This document shows, piece by piece, positions 15,553 to 23,128 of a stretch of DNA of 64,000 bases. The stretch spans positions 186,001 through 250,000 of the forward strand of contig NZ_JBGCBZ010000005.1 of assembly GCF_041262585.1 (NCBI RefSeq), written 5' to 3'. Position 1 is the stretch's first letter. The number at the start of each line of letters is the position of its first letter. Origin of the DNA: JAOEGB01 sp041262585 (GTDB lineage Bacteria; Actinomycetota; Actinomycetes; Streptosporangiales; Streptosporangiaceae). The notes under the pieces were generated by a model that saw only the letters and a list, made by a program, of their open reading frames with translations, was not told the origin of the DNA and did no database searches. Position numbers and translations under genes: made by a program.

Positions 15553-16494
15553 CTATCTCTCCACCCCTCTGGACACCCTTGTACCGATATTTCCTGATAG
15601 CGCCTCGCCGATGTGCTCCAGCGAGGTGATCACGGCTCTGTTTCCGCCGTCTTCGGCGAAGCGCAGCGCCGCCTCGACCTTGGGGCCCATGCTGCCGCTC
15701 GCGAAGTGGCCCGCCGCCTGCAGCACCCGCAGCTCGGCCACGGTGATCTCCTCGATCGGCCGGGCGGCGGCCGTGCCGTACCCGACGAGCGCGTGCGGCA
15801 CGTCGGTCGCGATCACCAGCTCGGTCGCCTGTACGGCTCTCGCGAGCGCGGCTGCCGCCAGGTCCTTGTCGATGACGGCCTCGACCCCGCTCAGCGTGCC
15901 GTCCTCCGCCCGGACGACGGGCACTCCCCCGCCTCCGGCGGCGACCACGGTGTACCCGGCCTCCATGAGGGCGATCGCGGCGGGCGCGTCGAGAATCTCG
16001 ACCGGCCACGGGGAGGCGACCACCCGGCGCCAGCCGCGCTCGAACCGACGCCAGGTCTGGCCGTGGCGCTCGAACCGGCGGGCCTCGTCCTCCCCGAAGT
16101 ACTGCCCGATGGGCTTCACCGGCTCGCGGAACGCGGGATCGTCCGGATCGACGAGCGTCCGCGTCACGACGGTGGCGACCCGCACGGGCTCGGGCGCCAG
16201 CGCCCGCTCCAGGGCGTTCATGATGAGGGTGCCGAGCGTGCCCTGCGTCTGGGCGACGCACCAGTCCAGCGGGACGGGCGCCAGCACATGGGCGGCCAGC
16301 TGGTTCTTCAGAAGAATGTTCCCGACCTGCGGGCCGTTGCCGTGGGTGAGCATCACCTCGTGCCCGGCCCTGATGAGGCTCGCGACATGGGTCATGGCCC
16401 GCCCGATGGCACGCCGCTGGTCGGCCGGCGACGCGCTCCCGTCCGGAGCCGTCATGGCGTTGCCGCCCAATGCGATCAGTACGCGTCCGCCCAC
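15553..16494 (-). CDS. Carbamate kinase (ArcC/AllK-like)
   Basis: A 313-residue amino-acid-kinase-fold enzyme that makes ATP, CO2 and ammonia from carbamoyl phosphate and ADP. Signatures are IALGGNAM at the N-terminus, LTHGNGPQVGNILLKNQ, AAGGGGVPVV, VIDKDLAAA, and FASGSMGPKVEAA near the C-terminus. GTG start at 16494. Its TAG is followed immediately by the ATG of the ring-opening amidohydrolase, so the two are cotranslated. No arginine deiminase genes are nearby, which argues against an arginine pathway and for carbamoyl phosphate from ureide or N-heterocycle breakdown. Confidence 0.93.
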   Translation of the reverse strand: MGGRVLIALGGNAMTAPDGSASPADQRRAIGRAMTHVASLIRAGHEVMLTHGNGPQVGNILLKNQLAAHVLAPVPLDWCVAQTQGTLGTLIMNALERALAPEPVRVATVVTRTLVDPDDPAFREPVKPIGQYFGEDEARRFERHGQTWRRFERGWRRVVASPWPVEILDAPAAIALMEAGYTVVAAGGGGVPVVRAEDGTLSGVEAVIDKDLAAAALARAVQATELVIATDVPHALVGYGTAAARPIEEITVAELRVLQAAGHFASGSMGPKVEAALRFAEDGGNRAVITSLEHIGEALSGNIGTRVSRGVER

Positions 16495-16628
16495 ATCGCG
16501 AAACTATCCACAGGGTCCCGGCCCTTCATTGGCGAATGTCGCCTATCAGCCACCCATACTTCGGCAAGCCTTCCCCTCGGTTCGGCGGATGTGTCCATAC
16601 CGGGCCGATTGGCGGCAGAATCGGGGAC

Positions 16629-16967
16629 GTGCCCCCCGAGAAGCTGGAACCCAACGAAGTCGGCGCGGCCTTCGCAGCCCACCGCGAACTCGGCCCCCAG
16701 TACGAGCTTGAGCTCGCCGAGTCCCTCGTCGACCGGGTCAACGCCGTGATCGACTCGCGGCTGGCCGTACAGAGGAACAGGCGTCCGCCGCTCGACTGGG
16801 CGCAGATGGCCCTCGGGCTCGGCTCGCTGGCGCTGTCCGTCCCCCTGTCGGCTGTCACAATCACCCAGGGCGGCGGCACTGTCGGCCTCATCCTCGTCTT
16901 CGGCGTCGTCGCGTTCGTCAACCTGGCCTACGTGCTGAGCCGCGCCCTCCACCACCGCCGCGACTGA
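16629..16967 (+). CDS. Small two-span membrane protein, unknown
   Basis: 112 residues from the GTG at 16629, with GGGG just upstream; the open frame reaches back to 16470 but that part reads as non-coding. The N-terminal half is acidic and soluble (PNEVGAAFAAHRELGPQYELELAESLVDRV), the C-terminal half has two spans at about residues 58-78 and 84-104, then HHRRD. This resembles small actinobacterial proteins of unknown function that accompany membrane complexes. It is divergent from the carbamate kinase. Confidence 0.6.
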   Translation: MPPEKLEPNEVGAAFAAHRELGPQYELELAESLVDRVNAVIDSRLAVQRNRRPPLDWAQMALGLGSLALSVPLSAVTITQGGGTVGLILVFGVVAFVNLAYVLSRALHHRRD

Positions 16968-17004
16968 CGCCACCAGAACCAGGCTGATCAGCCTGATAGG
17001 AGGC

Positions 17005-17382
17005 TCAGGCGCGCACGAATGTCGCCAGGACCTCTGCGATCTCACCCACGTCGTCGAGCTTGCCCGACGCGACGGCGATCACCAGGTCATAGGCCGAGTC
17101 ATCGTCCGTGTCCATCTCCACGCCGTTGTAAGCGAGGAACACCACGGTGGACACCCAGGCCACCCGCTTGTTGCCGTCGAGGAATGGGTGGTTGACCGCC
17201 AGCGAGTGCAGCAGCGCAGCGCCCTTAGTGATGAGATCCGGGTACGCCTCATGGCCGAACATCCGCGCCTGGGGACGATGCACGGCCGAGTCGAGCAGTC
17301 CCAAATCACGTAGCTGCGGGGTTCCCTCGATGGCCAGCTCGGCCAGATCAAGAACCTGCTCGACCGTCAGGTAGCGGATCAC
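17005..17382 (-). CDS. doc: Doc/Fic-family toxin
   Basis: 125 residues from GTG at 17382, which overlaps the antitoxin stop (GTGA); the frame is open ten codons further but then runs inside the antitoxin gene. The Fic/Doc core is HPFLDGNKRVAW, with the catalytic His and the phosphate-binding GNKR. Doc toxins phosphorylate elongation factor Tu and block translation (known for P1 Doc). Length equals P1 Doc (126). Its partner is the ribbon-helix-helix-like gene directly upstream. Confidence 0.85.
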   Translation of the reverse strand: MIRYLTVEQVLDLAELAIEGTPQLRDLGLLDSAVHRPQARMFGHEAYPDLITKGAALLHSLAVNHPFLDGNKRVAWVSTVVFLAYNGVEMDTDDDSAYDLVIAVASGKLDDVGEIAEVLATFVRA

Positions 17383-17582
17383 TGGGCGAGACGGTCGAGA
17401 ACGGGCTTCCACCGGCGAACCGCGTCCACTCCCAGCCGGTGGACCTCCTTGTCGGCACTGTGCCGGGCAAGGTACTCCTCCACGGCAGCGAGGACGACCT
17501 GCTGCATGCTACGGCCTTCCTCCTCGGCGCGCCGGCGAAGGGCCTCAGTCTGCTCGTCACTCAAGCGAAGCGTCATGGCCAT
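17379..17582 (-). CDS. Ribbon-helix-helix antitoxin of the Doc toxin
   Basis: A 67-residue protein beginning MTLRLSDEQTEALRRRAEEEG, the N-terminal strand and first helix of a CopG/Arc-like ribbon-helix-helix DNA-binding domain, followed by SMQQVVLAAVEEYLARH. The acidic/basic tail ending DAVRRWKPVLDRLAQ is expected to fold on the toxin. It is upstream of doc with a 4-nt overlap, typical of type II toxin-antitoxin operons. The classic Doc partner is Phd-type, so the RHH type is notable. Confidence 0.8.
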   Translation of the reverse strand: MAMTLRLSDEQTEALRRRAEEEGRSMQQVVLAAVEEYLARHSADKEVHRLGVDAVRRWKPVLDRLAQ

Positions 17583-17654
17583 ACCTCCATACTACGCGAC
17601 TAGTATCAGAGTGATACCAGTGACGAGAAGTACAAGGTCAGTCACCGTAAGTCG

Positions 17655-18851
17655 TCAGGTGATTTTTCCGCCGAGGCCGGACAGGCGGTGGAGTCGGGTG
17701 ACGGCGTCGTCGATGACGTCGTCCTTCTTGCAGAATGCGAACCGGACGAAATGGCTGCCACGGGCGGGATGGTCGTAGAAGACCTGCGTCGGGATGGCGA
17801 CGACGCCCGCGAGCTCGGGCAGCCGGAGGCACAGGTCGAGGCCGTCCGAGAAGCCCAGTGGCCGGATGTCGGTCTGGACGAAGTAGGTGCCCGCAGGACG
17901 GAGGACGTCGAAACCGGCCGCCTCGAGACCGGCCATGAGCCGGTCGCGCTTGGCCTCCAGTGCCGCCCGCTGCGCGGCCACCCAGCCCATCTCCTCGCGC
18001 AGGCCGTACGCCACGGCGAGCTGCCAGGGGGCGCCGGAGGTGAACGTGAGGAACTGCTTGACCGTCTGCACGGCCCGCACCAGCGACGGCGGCGCGCAGA
18101 TCCAGCCGGTCTTCCAGCCGGTCACGCTGAGCGTCTTGCCCGCCGAGGAGATCATCACGGTGCGCTCGCGCATGCCGGGCAGCGTGGCGAGCGGGATGTG
18201 CTCCACGTCGTCGAAGGTCAGATGCTCGTAGACCTCGTCGGTGATCGCGATGAGGTCGCGCTCCCGGCAGAGCGCGGCGATGGCCTCCAGCTCCGCGCGG
18301 GTGAAGACGGTCCCCGTGGGGTTGTGCGGGGAGTTCACCAGGATCGCCCTGCTCCGGGGGCCGACCGCGGCGGCCAGCTCGGCCGGGTCGAACGTGAACC
18401 GGCCGTCGTCGACGCGCAGGGTGACCGGCTTCCGCACGGCTCCGGCCAGCGCGATGGCGGCCGAGTAGGAGTCGTAGTAAGGCTCGAAGACGATCACCTC
18501 GTCGCCCGGCTCGCAGAGGGCGAGGACGGTCGCCGTGATGGCCTCGGTGGCACCGACCGTGACGAGCACCTCGCCGTCGGCGTCGTAGGCCAGGCCGTAC
18601 CACTCCTTGCGGTGCTCGGACACCGCCTGGCGGAGCTCGGGGACGCCCGGTCCCGGCGGGTACTGGTTCGCCCCGCTCCGGATGGCCTCGACGGCGCGCT
18701 CCAGCATCCGCTCCGGCCCGTCGGTGTCCGGGAAGCCCTGGCCGAGGTTGATCGAACCGGTCTCCACGGCGAGCTTCGTCATCGTCGCGAAGACGGTCGT
18801 GCCGAACTCGCGCATCCGTTCCACCAGCGGCTCACTCACAGCGGCCACCAT
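17655..18851 (-). CDS. Class I/II PLP-dependent aminotransferase (DapC-like)
   Basis: A 398-residue fold-type I aminotransferase. Visible features: INLGQGFPDTDGP near the N-terminus, NQYPPGPGVPELR, VTVGATEAI, EPYYDSY, NSPHNPTGTVF (substrate/cofactor site), DEVYEHLTFD, SSAGKTLSVTGWKTGW containing the PLP lysine, and VRFAFCKKD with the carboxylate-binding Arg. This set matches the family annotated in actinobacteria as N-succinyldiaminopimelate aminotransferase (DapC) and also kynurenine/methionine aminotransferases; sequence alone does not settle the donor. Alternative GTG start lies five codons downstream. Confidence 0.88.
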   Translation of the reverse strand: MVAAVSEPLVERMREFGTTVFATMTKLAVETGSINLGQGFPDTDGPERMLERAVEAIRSGANQYPPGPGVPELRQAVSEHRKEWYGLAYDADGEVLVTVGATEAITATVLALCEPGDEVIVFEPYYDSYSAAIALAGAVRKPVTLRVDDGRFTFDPAELAAAVGPRSRAILVNSPHNPTGTVFTRAELEAIAALCRERDLIAITDEVYEHLTFDDVEHIPLATLPGMRERTVMISSAGKTLSVTGWKTGWICAPPSLVRAVQTVKQFLTFTSGAPWQLAVAYGLREEMGWVAAQRAALEAKRDRLMAGLEAAGFDVLRPAGTYFVQTDIRPLGFSDGLDLCLRLPELAGVVAIPTQVFYDHPARGSHFVRFAFCKKDDVIDDAVTRLHRLSGLGGKIT

Positions 18852-18922
18852 ATCCGGCCCGTATGACAGGGCCCGCGCGTGGAGGTTTGGTGATCGGCAC
18901 GGGCCCTGATGGAATAGCCGTC

Positions 18923-19957
18923 ATGGACGGCTCTCCCGCGGTCGGCCGCATCCGGGCGCTCGACGCCCTGCGCGGGCTGGCCATCTGCGGGATCATGCTG
19001 GTCAACACCTGGCAGCACACGCTCGCGCAGCGGAAGTCCACCCAGATCGACTGGGTGATGACGAACCTCTTCCAGAGCCGCTTCTATCCGATCTTCTCGT
19101 TCCTCTTCGGCATGGGCTTCGCGCTGTTCCTCAGATCGGCGTTCCTCAAATCGGCGTTCCTCAAATCGGCGTTCCTCAAATCGGCGGCCGCGCGGTCGGC
19201 GCGGGCCCGGACGGCGCGTCCGCGGCTGGTGCTGCTCAGGCGGCTCGCCGTGCTCGCGCTGCTCGGCGTCGCCCACTGGTCGTTCTATCCCGGCGACGTG
19301 CTCCTGCCGTACGCCCTGCTGGGCGCGACCGTCCTCCTCCCGGCGAGCTTCCTTCCCGCGCCGCTGGTGCTGCTCCTCGGGACGGGGACCACGGTCGCCG
19401 CCCTGCTCACCGGCAAGCCGTACGTGCTGATCGCCGCGCTGTTCCTGCTCGGCCTGGCCACGGTCCGGTACGGCAGGGCGGACCGACTCGCCGGACCGGT
19501 CACGTTCGGGGTGAGCGCGGCGCTGACGATCGTGCTGACGTGGTGGTGGAATCACTCTCCGCCGAGCGGCGGGGTCTACCAGGCGGCCGCCCTCTGCGGC
19601 GCCGCCGCGTACGGCACCGGCTTCCTGTTGTTCACCCGGAAGACCGCGATCTTCGAGGCGCTCGGCCGGATGGCGTTGACCAACTACCTGACCAGCACGG
19701 CGGTCATCCTGGCGGCGACGCCACTGCTCGCCGCCGACGACACGGGAGCCGCCATCGTGGGCCTCAGCGCCGTCGCGCTCGCGGCCCAGGCGGCGTTCAG
19801 CCGGTGGTGGCTGGCCCGCTACCGCTACGGGCCCCTTGAATGGGTCTGGCGGAGCCTCACCTGGTGGGAACCGGTCCGCAACCGGCAGACTGGGACCCGT
19901 GACACGCGTAGCCCTCTGCCAGATCCCCGTCGCCCACGATCCGAAGACGAACCTTGA
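18923..19957 (+). CDS. DUF418-like integral membrane protein
   Basis: About 344 residues from ATG 18923. The N-terminus RIRALDALRGLAICGIMLVN is the typical DUF418/acyltransferase-3-like opening (ALDxLRG-x-A-x-x-GI), followed by SRFYPIFSFLFGMGFALF and several further spans, and the C-terminal block FEALGRMALTNYLTS and FSRWWLARYRYGPLEWVWRSLTW typical of DUF418. Function of the family is unknown. The gene contains four copies of a 15-bp repeat in the loop after span two. Its 3' end overlaps the nitrilase gene by 59 nt. Confidence 0.85.
   Translation: MDGSPAVGRIRALDALRGLAICGIMLVNTWQHTLAQRKSTQIDWVMTNLFQSRFYPIFSFLFGMGFALFLRSAFLKSAFLKSAFLKSAAARSARARTARPRLVLLRRLAVLALLGVAHWSFYPGDVLLPYALLGATVLLPASFLPAPLVLLLGTGTTVAALLTGKPYVLIAALFLLGLATVRYGRADRLAGPVTFGVSAALTIVLTWWWNHSPPSGGVYQAAALCGAAAYGTGFLLFTRKTAIFEALGRMALTNYLTSTAVILAATPLLAADDTGAAIVGLSAVALAAQAAFSRWWLARYRYGPLEWVWRSLTWWEPVRNRQTGTRDTRSPLPDPRRPRSEDEP
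19126..19185 (+). repeat. 15-bp x4 in-frame tandem repeat
   Basis: Units GTTCCTCAGATCGGC (first) and GTTCCTCAAATCGGC (three identical) follow one another at 19126, 19141, 19156 and 19171. They encode successive FLRSA and FLKSA pentapeptides, placing basic residues every five positions on a short helix. A length of 15 keeps the reading frame whatever the copy number, so the number can vary without loss of the gene. Confidence 0.95.
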
Positions 19958-20690
19958 GAGCGTTCGTGACGCCCTCGCGCGTGCGGAGGGCGCGCGGCTC
20001 GCCGTGTTCCCGGAGGCCACGCTCACCCGCTTCGGCAGAGGTGTCATCGAGACGGCCGAACCCCTCGACGGGCCGTTCGTGACGGGGCTGGCGCAGGCGG
20101 CGCGGGAGCACGGCACCGCGGTGATCGCGGGCGTCTTCGAGCCCGCCGAGGGCGGCCGGGTCCACAACACGGCCGTCGCCATCGACGAGGCGGGCGAGCT
20201 GGTCGCGGCCTATCGGAAGATCCACCTGTTCGACTCGTTCGGCGCCCGCGAGTCCGAGCTCGTCGCCCCCGGCGACGCTCCGGCGGTCGTACGGCTCGCC
20301 GGGCTCCGGGTCGGGCTGATCACCTGCTACGACGTCCGCTTCCCCGAGTTGGCGCGCGCGCTGGTGGACGAGGGGGCCGACGTGTTCGCCGTCATCGCGG
20401 CCTGGGGCTCCGGCCCGATGAAGGAGGAGCACTGGGCGACGCTGGTCAAGGCCAGGGCGATCGAGAACACGACCTGGACGATCGCGGTCGGCCAGGCGCC
20501 CAACCCGGCCGTCCAGGACGGTTTCGGCGTGGGCCGCAGCATGCTCATCGACCCCATGGGCGTCGTCCGGCACGATCTCGGCCCCGGGCCTGCCGTACAG
20601 GTCGGAGAGATCGACTCCAGCCTCACGGAAATCGTGCGGACGACCCTTCCGTCACTGGAACATCGACGGCTTGGAGTCACCAGATCGTAA
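19899..20690 (+). CDS. Carbon-nitrogen hydrolase (nitrilase superfamily)
   Basis: 263 residues from the GTG at 19899. The Glu-Lys-Cys triad is evident: FPEATLTRFG (Glu), YRKIHLFDSFG (Lys) and ITCYDVRFPELAR (Cys). This is the omega-amidase/deaminated-glutathione amidase-like branch, acting on amides rather than nitriles; the exact substrate is unknown. It is soluble. The start lies inside the end of the upstream DUF418 frame, and the downstream unknown gene follows after 10 bp. Confidence 0.9.
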   Translation: MTRVALCQIPVAHDPKTNLESVRDALARAEGARLAVFPEATLTRFGRGVIETAEPLDGPFVTGLAQAAREHGTAVIAGVFEPAEGGRVHNTAVAIDEAGELVAAYRKIHLFDSFGARESELVAPGDAPAVVRLAGLRVGLITCYDVRFPELARALVDEGADVFAVIAAWGSGPMKEEHWATLVKARAIENTTWTIAVGQAPNPAVQDGFGVGRSMLIDPMGVVRHDLGPGPAVQVGEIDSSLTEIVRTTLPSLEHRRLGVTRS

Positions 20691-20700
20691 ACTTGGCCCC

Positions 20701-21159
20701 ATGAGTGAGCCGGGACGCAGGACGCAGATGCAGAAGGTGATCCCGCCGAGGCTGCTCGTGCCCTACCTCGCAGGCAAGCGGACGATCATCTCGGGGTACG
20801 TCTACCGCGTGCAGGACTGTGGCCGTCTCACCACCCCCGGGTCGCTCGTCGAGGCGCTCGACCTGGGGTTCGAAGGATCGGAGCTGACAGCCAAAGTGCC
20901 CGAGCTGTACATCATGCGGTGGTTCGCGCGGGACATCGACACCTATGTCGTCCCGTACGGCCCGCACATGGGCGGGGATTGGAGCGATTCACCGCCGTTC
21001 ACCGGGAACGGGTTCACCGCGTCCCGTGAGCACGTCGTGCCCCAGTTCCACACGATGCCCATGCCGATCCCGGCGGGCGCGGAGATCGTCCATCTCACGA
21101 AGGCCGGAGAGCGGCCCTTCGCCGGGTACGACGGCCTGACCTGGCGGCCGGCATCATGA
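20701..21159 (+). CDS. Unknown protein, first of an overlapping pair
   Basis: 152 residues from ATG 20701. I recognise no family. Visible are ISGYVYRVQDCGRLTTPGSL, a YIMRWFARDIDTYVVPYGPHMGGDW stretch, GFTASREHVVPQFHT and PIPAGAEIVHLTKAGERPFAGYDG. The spacing of YRV, an FTAS segment and a late AGAEIV strand loosely recalls ADP-ribosyltransferase folds, but no R-STS-ExE triad is convincing. It overlaps the next gene by 4 nt, so the two products are probably made together. Confidence 0.6.
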   Translation: MSEPGRRTQMQKVIPPRLLVPYLAGKRTIISGYVYRVQDCGRLTTPGSLVEALDLGFEGSELTAKVPELYIMRWFARDIDTYVVPYGPHMGGDWSDSPPFTGNGFTASREHVVPQFHTMPMPIPAGAEIVHLTKAGERPFAGYDGLTWRPAS

Positions 21160-21629
21160 CCGGCATCGAGCCGGTGGGGCTGGGGTTCATCGCCCGCTAC
21201 CGCGACCAGACCTACGCCGCGGCCATCGGGCCCGACAGCGACGACGTCATCCTCTTCAGCGAGTCCCCGGACGAGGGCTTCACGAAGGCGGGAGGCTACT
21301 GGCGGCTCCGCGTGAGCCGTTACGACCTCGAGTGGCTGACGCTGCTGCGCACCGTGGGCGCCTTCGGCGGCGAGCCGTGCCTCGTGCTGGACGAAGACAA
21401 CGGCGGGGACAACGGCGGGGAAGGCTCGGACGGCGGGAAGGACGACGAGGGGGGCGGGCTGCACATCGCCTACACCGGCCACAGCGGCATGAAGGCGGAG
21501 GCCCTCGGCTACTGGCTCGTCGACCACGGCGCCTACGAGGTCGTGGTGCCCCGCGACGAGGTCCATTCCATCCGGGTCGAGCGTGTGCCGGTCCCGACCA
21601 CCCGCGATCAGGAGCCCAGCGACCTGTAA
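21156..21629 (+). CDS. Unknown acidic protein, second of an overlapping pair
   Basis: 157 residues; its ATG overlaps the preceding stop (ATGA). Start GFIARYRDQTYAAAIGPDSDDVILFSE, then YWRLRVSRYDLEWLTLLRTVGAFGGEPC, an acidic Gly/Asp/Glu linker (about residues 80-105), and YTGHSGMKAEALGYWLVDHGAYEVVVPRDEV. No known domain. The acidic character and tight coupling would suit a partner or immunity-type protein for its neighbour, but that is speculation. The last 22 bases overlap the 3' end of the opposing carboxyltransferase gene. Confidence 0.6.
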   Translation: MTGIEPVGLGFIARYRDQTYAAAIGPDSDDVILFSESPDEGFTKAGGYWRLRVSRYDLEWLTLLRTVGAFGGEPCLVLDEDNGGDNGGEGSDGGKDDEGGGLHIAYTGHSGMKAEALGYWLVDHGAYEVVVPRDEVHSIRVERVPVPTTRDQEPSDL

Positions 21630-23128
21630 CGCGCGAAGCGGGCGGCGAGCCGTTCGCCTGAGGCCCGGCCGAGCAGGCCCATGATCTCGTATTCGAGCGT
21701 CTCGGCCACACGCCGGCAGAACGCGGCCGGTTCGTAGGCCGCGTCGGGACGCTCCGGGACGATGCGGTCCACGATGCCGTCCCGCTTCAGATCGGCCGCC
21801 CGTACGCCCTGGGACCGGGCGATCTCCGGGGCGAAGTCGACCGTACGGTAAACGATCGCCGAGGCGCCCTCCGGCGGGAGCGGCGACAGCCAGCCGTGCT
21901 GCGCGCAGACGACCCGGTCCGCGGGCAGCAGGGCGAGAGCCCCGCCGCCGGCCCCCTCACCGAGCAGCAGGCACACGGTCGGCGCGTCGAGCATGACCAG
22001 GTCGGCCAGCGAACGGGCGATCTCGGCGGCCAGGCCGCCCTCCTCGGCCGCCTTCGACAGGGCCGCCCCGGCCGTGTCGATGACGGTCACCAGGGGAAGG
22101 CCCAGCTCGGACGCGAGCCGCATGCCGCGCCGCGCCACCCGGAGCCCGGCCGGGCCGAGCGCCCCATCGGCCCGCTGCCGCCGCCGGTCCTGGCCCAGAA
22201 CGACGGCGGGAGCCGTACCGAACCGGGCGAGGGCGAGCAGCAGACCGGGGTCGCTCTCGCCCGTGCCGGTGCCGTTCAGCGGGGTGACGTCGGAGGCGCC
22301 GAACTTGAGCAGGCTCCGCACGCCGGGGCGGTCGTCCCGGCGGGAGCGCGTGATGGCCTCCCACGCTTCGACGGTCGCGTCGGCCTCCTCCGGCTCGGGA
22401 CCGCGATCCGGATTCCCCCCGGACTCCGCAAGCTCGCGGGCCAGGCTTCTCGGAGCACAGAGGACGGCGAGCGCCCGGATGGCGATCTCTCTGGCGTCCT
22501 CGGCGGAGACGACGGCGTCGACCAGGCCGTGGGCGAAGAGGTTCTCCGAGACCTGCACGCTTTTGGGGAAGGGGTAGCCGTGCAGCGCCTCGAAGACCCT
22601 CGGCCCGAGGAAGCCGATCAGCGCGTCCGGCTCCGCCGCCGTCACGTGGCCGAGCGAGCCCCACGACGCGAACACTCCGCCCGTGGTCGGGTGGCGCAGA
22701 TAGACGACGTACGGCAGGCCCGCGGCGCGATGGGCCGCCACCGCGGCGGTGATCTTGACCATCTGGGTGAAGGCCAGCGCGCCTTCCTGCATGCGGGTGC
22801 CGCCGCTGGCCGGGGCGGCGAGCAGGGGCAGCCCCTCGGCGGTGGCCCGCTCGACCGCTCGCGTCAGGCGCTCGGCGGCCGCCACCCCGATCGACCCCGC
22901 GAGGAACGAGAACTCGCAGGCGACGACCGCGACCCGGCGTCCGGCGAGCGTCCCCTCCCCCGTGATCACCGACTCGTCGTAACCGGTCTTGGCCCGGGCG
23001 GCGGCCAGCTCTTCGGCGTACTCGGATCCCGGGGAGGCCCGGTCGACCGGCGGCTCGTCCCAGGGCTTCCAGGAATGGGCGTCGAGCACCCGCCCGATGA
23101 GGGCCCGCGCGTCCGGGCGCGGGGTCAT
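21608..23128 (-). CDS. Acetyl/acyl-CoA carboxylase carboxyltransferase (fused beta/alpha)
   Basis: A 506-residue crotonase-fold carboxyltransferase with both halves in one chain. The N half has GTLAGRRVAVVACEFSFLAGS and ASGGTRMQEG (the acyl-CoA GG oxyanion motif); the C half has LVTVIDTAGAALSKAAEEGG and LLLGEGAGGGALALLPADRVVC (the biotin-side motif). No N-terminal zinc-finger of bacterial AccD is seen. Biotin carboxylase and carrier genes are not in the window. Its stop-side overlaps the opposing gene by 22 bp and its ATG overlaps the CoA-transferase stop (ATGA). Confidence 0.85.
   Translation of the reverse strand: MTPRPDARALIGRVLDAHSWKPWDEPPVDRASPGSEYAEELAAARAKTGYDESVITGEGTLAGRRVAVVACEFSFLAGSIGVAAAERLTRAVERATAEGLPLLAAPASGGTRMQEGALAFTQMVKITAAVAAHRAAGLPYVVYLRHPTTGGVFASWGSLGHVTAAEPDALIGFLGPRVFEALHGYPFPKSVQVSENLFAHGLVDAVVSAEDAREIAIRALAVLCAPRSLARELAESGGNPDRGPEPEEADATVEAWEAITRSRRDDRPGVRSLLKFGASDVTPLNGTGTGESDPGLLLALARFGTAPAVVLGQDRRRQRADGALGPAGLRVARRGMRLASELGLPLVTVIDTAGAALSKAAEEGGLAAEIARSLADLVMLDAPTVCLLLGEGAGGGALALLPADRVVCAQHGWLSPLPPEGASAIVYRTVDFAPEIARSQGVRAADLKRDGIVDRIVPERPDAAYEPAAFCRRVAETLEYEIMGLLGRASGERLAARFARYRSLGS

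Noticed and set aside
14363..16261. A 632-codon minus-strand frame across the amidohydrolase and kinase genes
   Set aside because: Arg/Gly/Ala/Pro-rich shadow of two well-supported genes in another frame.
15553..16494. Arginine deiminase pathway
   Set aside because: Carbamate kinase suggested it, but no arcA or arcB gene is near and the coupled partner is a ring-opening amidohydrolase.
20701..21159. ADP-ribosyltransferase toxin
   Set aside because: The loose strand order recalled the fold, but no convincing Arg/Ser-Thr-Ser/Glu set was found.
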